From positions 1 to 41,034 of the forward strand of contig JAALKI010000023.1 in NCBI GenBank assembly GCA_011088105.1: DNA of 41,034 nt. The letters run 5' to 3'. The number at the start of each line of letters is the position of its first letter. The stretch's first letter is position 1. Under the pieces are notes generated by a model. It did no database searches, was not told where the DNA came from, and saw nothing but the letters and a program-made list of their open reading frames with translations. This stretch comes from Nitrospirota bacterium (GTDB lineage Bacteria; Nitrospirota; Nitrospiria; Nitrospirales; UBA8639). Both the position numbers and the translations under genes were made by a program. Positions 9,417-18,216 of this stretch are shown here, one piece after another.

Positions 9417-9483
9417 CCAGGCCTATCCATATTCTTTTTTAAAAGAAGAGAATATGGTATTGAAGTCACATGGATAGGCCTGG
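9417..9483. repeat. Nested inverted repeats between xerD and the AsmA-like gene
   Basis: The outer arms CCAGGCCTATCCAT (9417-9430) and ATGGATAGGCCTGG (9470-9483) are a perfect 14-base inverted repeat. Inside, CCATATTC (9427-9434) pairs with GAATATGG (9450-9457) and the centre is rich in T then A. The two stems share bases 9427-9430, so they exclude each other in part. The second outer arm contains an ATG (9470) in frame with the AsmA-like gene. Possible roles are a xerD transcript end, a translation switch or a mobile palindromic element. Confidence 0.6.
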
Positions 9484-9511
9484 CGAAGAGATTCAAACAA
9501 CATATGTGGAG

Positions 9512-12500
9512 ATGAGTAAGCCCGTAAAAAAACGAAGATGGTTGAGATGGCTTTCAATCGCTGGAGGCATCATCCTGGCATGCATCCTGGCGCTAGTGCT
9601 CCTGTTAACCTATCTCTTTCCATCAGAATTGGTGAGGAAAGAGCTTGAAGCTCGCCTCTCGGACATACTGGAAGCATCGGTCCGCATTGAGACACTCTCG
9701 TTTAATCTCCTGAATGGACTCGAACTCAAACGAGTTGCCATTCACAAACAGGCCACGCCTCTTATCCAGTTTGACCGGTTAACCCTGGACTATCGCCTCC
9801 TGGCATTGCTGAAACAGGAAGTCCAGATCAATGAGGTTCTAATCGACAACGCCAACATCTCGCTCAATTTGAAAGAGCTGAGCGGAACGCCCCAACCCAA
9901 CCCGACTTCCCCACCACCGCCGCCACCTTCAGAATCTTCAAACTTGCCAGTACTTCCAGTCTCGGTTAACCTTGAACGTTTTGTTATTGGGCATGCCATG
10001 ATCCAATTGGTCGTAAACCCGACATTGTTTGTTGGCCTCACGGATTTGAATGTGAACATGACAGGGCAGGTGACGAAAGAAGCCGTTACAATAGCCGGCT
10101 CTCTCGAAATCCAAGACCTGATGGTCAATCTTGAGGAAAAACACCTTCAACTGCCAGTGGACCTAGCCTTTTCGCTTCAAGCCGACTTAACCAATCAACA
10201 GCTTCAACTCCATCACGTCACATTGCAATCAGCTCCTGCAGCCCATCTGACCCTTTCCGGGACAATACATGACATGCTTGCCTCTCCATCGGTTGATCTC
10301 TCATTAAAAAATACCGGCTTTGACCTGAAACACTTCTTGGCCCATGTAGCTGATTTTGTACCACCTGACCTCCAAGATATTCAGGTAGCCGGCCAATTTA
10401 CTCCAGAGGTCACGGTTCACGGTCAGCTCTTGGCATCGGGATTCAATGGAGACGTGACGGCAACCTTAGAAGCCCAAGGGATACAGGCTCGCCTTGCTCC
10501 ATTTGAAACGACGATCAAGCCGATGCATGCCGTTATCATGGTATCTCAACTAAACATCCGCGAGAATGTGCCGAAGCATGGAGCGATAGCCGCCACGCTC
10601 TCTTCTGAAAATGTCATGTTTCAGAACTATGCCGTATCAGATTTTCAACTTGATGTTGAAGGAAACTATGCTGCATTGGGACCAGTGTCAGCCTCCATGA
10701 AAACATCCGGCGTTTCTGTATTTCCCTCTCTTGGCCCTCTGCCTCAACAAACCCTGCCCTTTAACATTGCACTCGACGCCATGGGAAATTATCAGACACA
10801 GGCGCTCGACCTCAAACAATTAGTCGTACAGCTAGGAGACATGCTTGGACTCGAAATCAATGGAACCATAACCCCCGTTGGGAATCCGACTGAAACAATC
10901 AACGTCTCACTCTCCACACGATTAACCCCGCAAATTGACCATTTGGCCTCGCGTGCCCCGACGGACATACTCCAGGGGATCACCATCAGTAAAAGCGGGA
11001 AGCCTGACATGATCACAATTGATGTGACAGGCATGTTGGATCCAGAGTATCAACCATTGGAAGCTAAATTTTCCGCTGGTGTCGAACTACAAGGCATATC
11101 GATCACTCATAATACACCATCGCTGACCGGGACCTTTGATGATATACAGCTATTACTTTCCGGCAGATATCACGCTCAAACCGGTCGCATACGAGGTACC
11201 GTTTCCAGTGACATTCAACTCTCTCAGTTCCAACAAGGCAACGCCATGACCCTGGAGGCCCTGGGCCTCTCTCTCCGTTCCCAGATGAATGCACACCTCA
11301 ATCCTGCATATGAAATCACCGCGCTGAAGTCAGAAGATACCCTGTCTGTTCATGCAAACAATATTGGATACAGTACCCCTTCACTGCAAGCGGCCATTGA
11401 TGAACTGCGGATTCTTTCCAAAACGCAAGAAGACCTTGTTGCACACACATATAAGCTCCACACCCTTCGGATAACGAGTCCTCCCTTATTTGATATGTCA
11501 GTACGGGGGGGGTATCAAATGGCTAACCAAGGTTTTGCCGTCTTGGCAAATCTCACAAACGTTGATGTTGGTGAAATTCTTAAACAGCTTCAAGGGGAAA
11601 TGGTTCAAGACCTTCATGACATGAATCCTCAGGGCACGGTCTCCCTGGCTATCAAGGGAAAAGGTCGTGTGCCGCAACAAGCAGATATCGACCAGCTACA
11701 TCTCCCCCTGTCTGCTGAAGTCCGGTTGGCTTTGGACAATATTGAGGGAACCTTTGCCCAACACCAAATACAGGGAGCCGGAGGAACAATCTCAGCATCC
11801 TTAGTCCCCGGGAACCATCCTGTGTCAATGCTACAAACCGATCTGCATGTCGAGAACATGAACCTTTCTCCAGGACTGCCCCTCTCTCACATTTCGGATG
11901 CTGTGGCTCAACTCGCTATCACTGGGCGGGATATGGATGAGATTGATGTGGATCAGTTTCATATCGGCATGAAAGGGGCCAACCTGAACATAACCGGATC
12001 AGTGACCGGACTCAAAAACGTCGTCACCAGTCAGTTCACGTTTGGAAAACCTATCGAAAAGGTATTCGCACAGATCGAGGCTGATGCCACCGTACAATTT
12101 GATGAGTTCCAGGATCTGCTGCAATCCATAGGGTTAGAGAAAGCCGGGAAAGCACAAATGACGCTCTCCATGCTCAAAAAAGAGCATGGCCCATTGGATG
12201 TACAACTGCAACTAGGGGGTCGTGACATCACCCTACGTCACAATGGAACACATGTAGTTGATATAGACGGCTCAATCGCCCTTCGAAAACGCCTTATGTG
12301 GAAGACGGCTTCCGAGAAGCCTGTGACACCCAATCGCTTTCACCCCAGTGATGTGCTAGCACAACTTCGTTCTATTACCGGCCAGAAAAAGAGCCTGCGG
12401 ATCGATCGACTCAATCTAGGAAACCTGACCATTTCGAATTTTTCTACCGATATTTTGTTTAATCGAAACACCTTCAAGATCCAAAACTTAGCCATGAACA

Positions 12501-13060
12501 TTCTCGGTGGCGGACTGGGCGGCAACATAGCTGCCGTTGCCAGCAAAACATTTGGCGTGTCAGCTAACTTGGAAGCGGCACAACTCGATCTGAATTACCT
12601 CCTTGACGATAATTTGAAAATTGCCGGAGATAGTTTGGTCGACGCAACCATTGGAATTTCCATCTTCTTTGAAGAGGAAGCTGGAGCCCTAGACCTCAGC
12701 CGAACTGAGCTCAAACTGTTTATCACGCATATCGGCAAAGAAGCATTAGATCGCCTGTTGTTATTCCTTGATCCAGAAGGTAGCAATCCCACAATTGTCA
12801 ATGCTCGATCTAAGGTCAGACTTGCAAACCCCTCCCAAGTCACGATGCAATTGACGCGTGGAATGCTGGGTTTTGAGATTCAGTTCAGTGAGGGATTATT
12901 GTCCTCTTTTAAAATGGACCGAATTCCTGCAGGTAGCATTAAATCGTTTCAGACCCTCACGCAAAGAATTCCCAATTGGGACACAATCCATAACACCATG
13001 GCCATGATCGGGGCTGAATTCTACGGCATCGACGAGGAAGGAAATATTGTTCTTCAGTAG
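9512..13060 (+). CDS. Very large AsmA-like / bridge-type envelope protein
   Basis: About 1,180 residues. A Lys/Arg-rich start (MSKPVKKRRWLRW) leads into one membrane helix and then a long periplasmic region of repeated beta-strand-rich segments. The opening after the helix (VRKELEARLSDILEASVRIE...GLELKRVAI) is the typical AsmA/DUF748-like N-domain. A proline-rich stretch (SPPPPPPSE) lies about 135 residues in, and the end resembles the C-terminal AsmA module. Family members (AsmA, TamB, YhdP) are linked to lipid transfer between membranes; that role here is inferred. The same frame has an ATG at 9470, but it lies inside an inverted repeat arm; neither start has a well-placed Shine-Dalgarno. 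The gene stands 114 bases after xerD. Confidence 0.8.
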   Translation: MSKPVKKRRWLRWLSIAGGIILACILALVLLLTYLFPSELVRKELEARLSDILEASVRIETLSFNLLNGLELKRVAIHKQATPLIQFDRLTLDYRLLALLKQEVQINEVLIDNANISLNLKELSGTPQPNPTSPPPPPPSESSNLPVLPVSVNLERFVIGHAMIQLVVNPTLFVGLTDLNVNMTGQVTKEAVTIAGSLEIQDLMVNLEEKHLQLPVDLAFSLQADLTNQQLQLHHVTLQSAPAAHLTLSGTIHDMLASPSVDLSLKNTGFDLKHFLAHVADFVPPDLQDIQVAGQFTPEVTVHGQLLASGFNGDVTATLEAQGIQARLAPFETTIKPMHAVIMVSQLNIRENVPKHGAIAATLSSENVMFQNYAVSDFQLDVEGNYAALGPVSASMKTSGVSVFPSLGPLPQQTLPFNIALDAMGNYQTQALDLKQLVVQLGDMLGLEINGTITPVGNPTETINVSLSTRLTPQIDHLASRAPTDILQGITISKSGKPDMITIDVTGMLDPEYQPLEAKFSAGVELQGISITHNTPSLTGTFDDIQLLLSGRYHAQTGRIRGTVSSDIQLSQFQQGNAMTLEALGLSLRSQMNAHLNPAYEITALKSEDTLSVHANNIGYSTPSLQAAIDELRILSKTQEDLVAHTYKLHTLRITSPPLFDMSVRGGYQMANQGFAVLANLTNVDVGEILKQLQGEMVQDLHDMNPQGTVSLAIKGKGRVPQQADIDQLHLPLSAEVRLALDNIEGTFAQHQIQGAGGTISASLVPGNHPVSMLQTDLHVENMNLSPGLPLSHISDAVAQLAITGRDMDEIDVDQFHIGMKGANLNITGSVTGLKNVVTSQFTFGKPIEKVFAQIEADATVQFDEFQDLLQSIGLEKAGKAQMTLSMLKKEHGPLDVQLQLGGRDITLRHNGTHVVDIDGSIALRKRLMWKTASEKPVTPNRFHPSDVLAQLRSITGQKKSLRIDRLNLGNLTISNFSTDILFNRNTFKIQNLAMNILGGGLGGNIAAVASKTFGVSANLEAAQLDLNYLLDDNLKIAGDSLVDATIGISIFFEEEAGALDLSRTELKLFITHIGKEALDRLLLFLDPEGSNPTIVNARSKVRLANPSQVTMQLTRGMLGFEIQFSEGLLSSFKMDRIPAGSIKSFQTLTQRIPNWDTIHNTMAMIGAEFYGIDEEGNIVLQ

Positions 13061-13148
13061 GAACACTTGAAACACCTATTCCAACGGGTACCTACCAAAG
13101 AAGGGTCCGCGAAGACAGAAGCCTAATGTTCAGCCTCATCTTACATTC

Positions 13149-13367
13149 TTAGATGATGATCCCACTACAAATCATACCATCAGCTATAATGCTTGGATCT
13201 GGTTCACCACCTTTGTCATTGCCTTCCTCCAGTACGCTTTCTCCCGTAAACTCCCGACTCATTGATTCTGGATAGTCACGCCCCAACTTCTGACATTCAT
13301 TAGCTGACACTTGGGGAAGCACGACGATTCCTGCAATGACAGGCCATCGGCCCTTGACTTTGTCGTA
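13149..13367 (-). pseudogene. Relic of a small secreted protein, start codon missing
   Basis: The 391 bases between the AsmA-like gene and the PEP mutase gene contain an open minus-strand frame of 72 codons with a protein-like translation. A basic start (DKVKGRW), a hydrophobic segment (PVIAGIVVLPQVSA) and an A-x-A-like cleavage site resemble a signal peptide. Then comes a small acidic domain with two cysteines (NECQKLGRDYPES and ADGMICSGIII). An in-frame TAG (13368-13370) lies just before it and no ATG, GTG or TTG precedes the signal-like part, so the gene seems to have lost its start or been frameshifted. I do not recognise the family. It could instead be chance; a homologue search would decide. 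Confidence 0.35.
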
Positions 13368-13451
13368 CTATTGAACATGAACCGATGTCCGATAAGCCAG
13401 ATGCGGAAACGGTCCGGCAGGCTAAACACAAATTAAAAGACACCGAGTCAG

Positions 13452-15065
13452 TTAAAATTTCATGGCTTCGGACAAAATTTCCAGATCATCAATGTCCAGC
13501 CAATGCCCATTTGAGTATACAACACGAATCTCATGCCCTTGCTGCAGCAACCATTCAAAGAGATCGTTCATACGGAGTGCAGCAAAATCCTTTCGACTGC
13601 GAAGCACCTCCAACCCTGCGTGGACATGTTTGCCTCCCTCGGCGCTGAGTTTGACGAGTCCAATCCATTCACCATCGGCCCGATCAGGGAGTAGGGACGG
13701 ACTCATTTCCAGCAGTTGGACAGGTTCTTCAAAATAATCGGCATCATAGCGACGGGAACAGCGCACAAAATCCGTAAATCGATGGGCAACATGTATTCGG
13801 GATAGATTGGAATCCACATTGACGACAATATCACCAGGTTCATTCAATAACCGAAGGAGAATATAATTTTTGAAGAGAATATCACCGTACGAAATGACCA
13901 CATCACGATCAACATAGTCCAATGCCATTGACAATGAATACAATTCCTTGGTTTGGGCATACTCGGCATTCACCACAACCGTCACATCCGGCAGCGTAAT
14001 CGCCTCGGCTTTATACCCACCAACAACAATAATGTCATGAATATCAACAGCATGAAAATGATCGGCCAATCGTTGCAACAAGGGTTTGCCCTGTACATGC
14101 AACATGGCCTTTGGCTTCTCATCAGTCAGTGACCCTAAATCTGCACCTTTGGACGCTGCCAGCACGATAGCTCGCCCGCATTCTGCAGGACGACTGGGCA
14201 GATACTCGGCTTCAGCCTGTTTTAACGTTGCCGCATCTTGTAACCGAAAGATTTCTCGAACCGGTACGATGGTATCTTCGACCGTCATTAGCGAACGTTC
14301 ATGACAAATGGTATTGGCAACGCGCTGCATCGCGGCAATGCTCGCGCGGACTAAATGATTGGCCCAAATGACCATGCTGACGTTCGCCTCTTCAAAGACA
14401 CTCGTCGGTGTTGCAAAGTACATCGTGGGGACAATCACCACAGGACAAGGCGCCTGCCATGCTTTCATAAACTCCAAAATTTGATCAGGATTCGACCATT
14501 TACTATGGACCAAAATAGCATCAGCTCCGGCTTGCGAATAGGAATAGGCTCGTTTCAAAGCCTCATTGAGCCCCCGACCGGCAATAAAGGCTTCGATACG
14601 AGCCACCACGCAAAAATCCGCATCATGTTGGGTATCTTTTGCTGCTTTGATCTTGCCACAAAACTCATCCATATCAGCCAACGGCTGTTGCTCACCAATA
14701 AATGAATTGGTTTTCGGGAATAATTTATCCTCAAGACAGACGGCTGCCACCTGGCGCTGTTCAAGTTTTCGAACAAGCCGACAGACATTGTTGAAATTGC
14801 CATATCCAGTATCAGCGTCCAACAGGAGAGGAATGGTAGTTGCGTCACTCATGAACTCGACAACTTCCAACACTTGTGTCCAGCTGGCTTCATTGTTGTC
14901 TCGTACCCCTAAGGCCGCTGAAATGCCCAAGCCACTTCCCCAAATCCCCTTATGGCCAGACTCCTCCACGATCTTGGCACTGAGACCATCATGCGCTTCC
15001 AACAAAAACTCTAGTTGATTGGACTGCAACAATTGTTTGAATTGGGTCGTCTTTTTCAGCATCAT
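13452..15065 (-). CDS. aepX: Phosphoenolpyruvate mutase fused to a cytidylyltransferase-like domain
   Basis: PEP mutase makes the carbon-phosphorus bond of phosphonates by converting PEP to phosphonopyruvate. Residues 1-290 form the mutase: metal site [10 protein letters not shown] (81-90), signature loop [10 protein letters not shown] (112-121), and [10 protein letters not shown] (232-241). Residues about 298-537 form a nucleotidyltransferase domain ([24 protein letters not shown] is split here into [11 protein letters not shown] and [10 protein letters not shown]). Its LicC/PntC-like features are [11 protein letters not shown] and [10 protein letters not shown]. The usual GxGxR of the nucleotide loop is replaced by SKGADLG. 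Fusions of this kind are known to activate phosphonate headgroups with CTP. The ATG overlaps the stop of the upstream gene (ATGA), so translation is probably coupled. No phosphonopyruvate decarboxylase or aminotransferase is in view. Confidence 0.88.
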   Translation of the reverse strand: MMLKKTTQFKQLLQSNQLEFLLEAHDGLSAKIVEESGHKGIWGSGLGISAALGVRDNNEASWTQVLEVVEFMSDATTIPLLLDADTGYGNFNNVCRLVRKLEQRQVAAVCLEDKLFPKTNSFIGEQQPLADMDEFCGKIKAAKDTQHDADFCVVARIEAFIAGRGLNEALKRAYSYSQAGADAILVHSKWSNPDQILEFMKAWQAPCPVVIVPTMYFATPTSVFEEANVSMVIWANHLVRASIAAMQRVANTICHERSLMTVEDTIVPVREIFRLQDAATLKQAEAEYLPSRPAECGRAIVLAASKGADLGSLTDEKPKAMLHVQGKPLLQRLADHFHAVDIHDIIVVGGYKAEAITLPDVTVVVNAEYAQTKELYSLSMALDYVDRDVVISYGDILFKNYILLRLLNEPGDIVVNVDSNLSRIHVAHRFTDFVRCSRRYDADYFEEPVQLLEMSPSLLPDRADGEWIGLVKLSAEGGKHVHAGLEVLRSRKDFAALRMNDLFEWLLQQGHEIRVVYSNGHWLDIDDLEILSEAMKF

Positions 15066-15805
15066 GCCGTGTTATCCATAGCCATCGCCAATTGCGGAAG
15101 GATTATTGCTTCAGCCCGCATGACATCTTCGGGAAAATCAATTTCAATCCAAGGATATCCGCCGATCATTTCATATCCAACAACGACCTGAGCAAAAAAA
15201 TCAACCAGTGCATCCTCATATTCCATATGCACTGCGCCCCGTTCGATACAGGCCCCAATCACAGCTTTCAGACATGGAAGGTGAGAAACATGGACCTTGA
15301 AAAACCCTAGGCCTTCACCGATTTGATCATAGGGCATGGTCACCTGCTTCGTCAGCGCCACCACCCGACCTTCTCGTGCAACGACCATGCATTCTTCACC
15401 CTGTTGCACAACCGTTTCATCCATGGCCAACGCCGTTGAATGAGAAGAATCTAGTAAGCGACGAAGAATCATGGGGTGAAAGAGCACATCAGCGTCCATA
15501 ATCACCGTATCAGAGTCCATGCATTGACTAGCAATCCATAGCGATTTCACATTCCCTTGTTCATAATCTTCATTGACCAGATAGTCAAGATTGAGACCAT
15601 AGGCGTTTGGGCCATAGACCGACCGAAGCAAATCCTGTTGATAGCCAACCACCAGTGTTGCGTCCCGAATGCCATATTCTGCTAACTGTTGGAGATACCG
15701 ATCAAGCAAGGAACGCCCACCGATTTCAATGAGACACTTTGGACGCCCCTGAGAAAATTTTAAAAGCCGCTTCCCAACACCGGCAGCAAGAATCATCGCC
15801 TTCAC
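15062..15805 (-). CDS. LicC/PntC-like nucleotidyltransferase
   Basis: A single-domain NTP transferase of about 247 residues. The nucleotide loop is [11 protein letters not shown], followed by [30 protein letters not shown] corresponds to the LicC choline-phosphate cytidylyltransferase motif, DADVLF is a metal site, and [11 protein letters not shown] is the C-terminal signature. I chose the GTG at 15805, three codons before the ATG at 15796. Longer frames would run far into mscS, which ends at 15825. It overlaps the PEP mutase fusion by four bases. Together they suggest CTP activation of a phosphonate or phosphoalcohol headgroup; the exact substrate (2-aminoethylphosphonate, choline phosphate or other) cannot be read from the sequence. 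Confidence 0.8.
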   Translation of the reverse strand: MKAMILAAGVGKRLLKFSQGRPKCLIEIGGRSLLDRYLQQLAEYGIRDATLVVGYQQDLLRSVYGPNAYGLNLDYLVNEDYEQGNVKSLWIASQCMDSDTVIMDADVLFHPMILRRLLDSSHSTALAMDETVVQQGEECMVVAREGRVVALTKQVTMPYDQIGEGLGFFKVHVSHLPCLKAVIGACIERGAVHMEYEDALVDFFAQVVVGYEMIGGYPWIEIDFPEDVMRAEAIILPQLAMAMDNTA

Positions 15806-15824
15806 GAATTGTCCACTTTTAATT

Positions 15825-17018
15825 TCATTGACGTTTCTTCTCCACAACCGGTTCTTGTCCACCTGAAACTTGTTGTTCAGCAGGAATCTGAAATGGCTCT
15901 GGTTTGCCAAACGGCAACGTTTCAACATAAATCGATCTGGAGGGGAATGCAAAGCTGGCCGCATGTTCCTCGACAATCTCTTTAATCTTGTAGGCTAATG
16001 TTTCCTTCACCGCCAGCCATTCACCCCAACGCGTCGTCTTGGTAAAACAATACAGCATGACATCGATGCTGGAAGGACCAAAGGAATCAACAAAAATGAA
16101 GGTAGGGACCTTGGCACGATCGGTTTCAAAATCCGCATTGCCCTGAATGTAAGTCGTAATCGAGTTAACGATCGCTCGAAGTTGCTCCTGCGTCGTCCGG
16201 TATTCCAAGCCGATGGTCCAATAAATGCGACGTTGGGTCATCCGTGAATAATTGATGAGTGCATCTCCCGCTAGTCGGCTATTAGGAATAGTGACGAGGG
16301 CCTTATCAAATCGACGAACTTTTGTCGCCCGAAATCCAATATCTTCGACATTGCCCTCAATGTCTGGTGTTTTGATCCAATTACCTTTTTCAAACATCCG
16401 ATCCATAAAAATTGTTAACCCTGCAAACATATTCGCGATAAATTCCCGTGCCCCTAACGCCACAGCCATCCCCACCAATCCAAGACTCCCCAACACCGCA
16501 GCAACATTGAATCCCCATTCTTGAAGCACAGCAGCCGTCCCGAGACAAATGACAATAGCTTTCGCTAGTTTAACGAAAAAGCCTTTCATGGTTTCATGCA
16601 TACCGGCACTGCCAAAGAGACCAATCGCCCGATCAAATAACAAAGAAAGCGGATCAAGCGCTCGGACAAGCGCCCAGAACACGACGAACGCAATGAGGGA
16701 ACGGACGACGGTATAAAGCACATCACTCGCCTCTTCAGACAAAGGAAGAAGTTGACCTGCCACATAGAGCCCGAGAATAACAAACGCTCCCTCAATCGGC
16801 TTTTCAATGGTTTCTAACAGCAGGTCATCAATGATCGTTTTTGTGCGGCGGGTCATCGCTTTGAAGAAGGACAAGACAAACTTGAAAAATAGGCGTCTGG
16901 CCACGACGAACAGAAAAAAGACTCCACAGGCTATAAGCACATCGCGGATGGTAATCCCGAACATGCCCATTTGCCCTATGATGGCAATCTGCTCAACAAC
17001 ATCTGCGAATGTATTCAA
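15825..17018 (-). CDS. MscS-family mechanosensitive ion channel
   Basis: Inner-membrane channel of 397 residues that releases solutes under osmotic downshock. Four to five hydrophobic segments precede the pore helix, whose Gly/Ala-rich pattern VLGSLGLVGMAVALGAREFI near residues 190-209 is the MscS TM3 hallmark. The beta domain follows (GNWIKTPDIEGNVEDIGFRATKVR, given here only as GNVEDIGFRATKVR for the core) with PNSRLAGDALINYSR. The start is a TTG at 17018, supported by a strong GGGAGG eight bases upstream; no ATG fits. The extra N-terminal helices place it nearer the YnaI/YbdG-type channels than to minimal MscS. It ends 19 bases before the nucleotidyltransferase. Confidence 0.92.
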   Translation of the reverse strand: MNTFADVVEQIAIIGQMGMFGITIRDVLIACGVFFLFVVARRLFFKFVLSFFKAMTRRTKTIIDDLLLETIEKPIEGAFVILGLYVAGQLLPLSEEASDVLYTVVRSLIAFVVFWALVRALDPLSLLFDRAIGLFGSAGMHETMKGFFVKLAKAIVICLGTAAVLQEWGFNVAAVLGSLGLVGMAVALGAREFIANMFAGLTIFMDRMFEKGNWIKTPDIEGNVEDIGFRATKVRRFDKALVTIPNSRLAGDALINYSRMTQRRIYWTIGLEYRTTQEQLRAIVNSITTYIQGNADFETDRAKVPTFIFVDSFGPSSIDVMLYCFTKTTRWGEWLAVKETLAYKIKEIVEEHAASFAFPSRSIYVETLPFGKPEPFQIPAEQQVSGGQEPVVEKKRQ

Positions 17019-17026
17019 TACTGTTT

Positions 17027-17032
17027 CCTCCC
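17027..17032 (-). promoter_or_regulatory. Strong ribosome binding site fixing a TTG start for mscS
   Basis: On the minus strand GGGAGG stands eight bases before TTG (17018-17016). The next in-frame ATG is at codon 17, much further from the site, so the TTG is the likely true start. Confidence 0.7.
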
Positions 17033-17196
17033 TTTCACCGGCAGCAAGATTTTCCTGGACGGCGTATCATCATCGTTTATACGGATATTGTGTCGAAAAA
17101 TACATTCGGAGACAATTCTCTCTCCTGTAAAAAGGAAGAAATTTTCGTTTCCGCACCTTATTGCCTTTTTAAGGGACAGGCCTCTTGAGCACCTAA

Positions 17197-18216
17197 CTAT
17201 TGGTTTTCCAAAAATCGCTGAACCCGTTCACGAGTCGCAGGGTGAGTGGCAATAAAATGTGAGATGGGATCATCTTCATCCGTACGATCATCCAAACGCA
17301 TGAGAATATTTGCAAAATGCTTGGTGGAAATCTGGTGTGTTTTCAAAAATTGGAAAGCAAAATCATCTGCCTCAATCTCAAAAGCTCTCGAGTACTTCGC
17401 TTGTAGCAACAATACTGGCAATACGGCAGAAAGAGATGCGACCGAAGACATATCTCCGGTCACACTGGCAATCAGTAAGACAACAGCCGAATGTTGCAGA
17501 AGATGACGCAGCGTGTGGCGATTCACTACATGTCCGATTTCATGTGCCAGCACGGCAACAATTTCCTTGTCATCCTCTGCAAGGTGCAGAAATTCATCCG
17601 TCAGAATAATGATTCCAGAAGGAAGCGCCAGAGCATTCGCGCCCACGAGGTCACTGGTTCGAAACTCTAGGCTGAGTGCGTACCCTTCTCCCACCTTCTG
17701 GACCATATCCCCCAAGAGCATGCGGTAATGCTGCTGCCTTGTCTCATCCAACGCTGTGGGTGAAAACACCGTTTCATCTAACATCAGTAAACTTTGTTGG
17801 CCTAACATGGCATCCATCGACTGTGGAAACGTATGGGCAACCTGCTTCGCCATGGCAGGAATGGCATAGTGAATGAACCCCCATGGCACGGCAATAGCGA
17901 GGAGTAGGGCAAGGAGAATGTAACGGGAACGGCTTTCAAGATGGTGGCGGACTCTGTGCCATCGCCATCCCTCTTGGCCTGCCAACGCCACATCAATCTC
18001 GTCATTATGAAGCGTTTCACACTTTGTGCCATTTGGAAAATACAGATACCGTGGCGTACTCCCCAATCGAGATGTAATCCGCACATTGGAAAGAGGATAG
18101 GTCATCTCATCATACATTCCAATCAACCGGATGTGTCCAGGAGGTTCAAATGACAAGAGGATCTCCTGCCGATCTGATGTCTGACCATCATAGAAAAAAG
18201 CTGGAATGCTGATCAT
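17197..18216 (-). CDS. M48 family zinc metallopeptidase, membrane-anchored
   Basis: A 339-residue protein with an N-terminal soluble domain (1-90) containing beta-rich sequence such as EPPGHIRLIGMYDEMTYPL. A single membrane helix (about 99-118) follows, and then a Ste24/HtpX-like peptidase domain. Zinc ligands are HEIGH at 225-229 and Glu280 in FEIEADDFA (ExxAD). A second hydrophobic stretch follows the zinc helix. A C-terminal HPATRERVQRF is the usual M48 substrate-binding tail. The start overlaps the DUF898 stop by four bases (ATGA), so the two are made together; this pairing recurs in proteobacteria as I recall. The likely role is processing or quality control of envelope proteins. The substrate is unknown. 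Confidence 0.9.
   Translation of the reverse strand: MISIPAFFYDGQTSDRQEILLSFEPPGHIRLIGMYDEMTYPLSNVRITSRLGSTPRYLYFPNGTKCETLHNDEIDVALAGQEGWRWHRVRHHLESRSRYILLALLLAIAVPWGFIHYAIPAMAKQVAHTFPQSMDAMLGQQSLLMLDETVFSPTALDETRQQHYRMLLGDMVQKVGEGYALSLEFRTSDLVGANALALPSGIIILTDEFLHLAEDDKEIVAVLAHEIGHVVNRHTLRHLLQHSAVVLLIASVTGDMSSVASLSAVLPVLLLQAKYSRAFEIEADDFAFQFLKTHQISTKHFANILMRLDDRTDEDDPISHFIATHPATRERVQRFLENQ

Noticed and set aside
13385-13648. Plus-strand frame of 87 codons over the end of the PEP mutase gene
   Set aside because: It is mostly antisense to the well-supported fusion gene and its product looks random.
15806-15976. N-terminal extension of the nucleotidyltransferase into mscS
   Set aside because: The extra 57 residues lie over the coding end of mscS and do not resemble the family; the fold begins at MILAAG.
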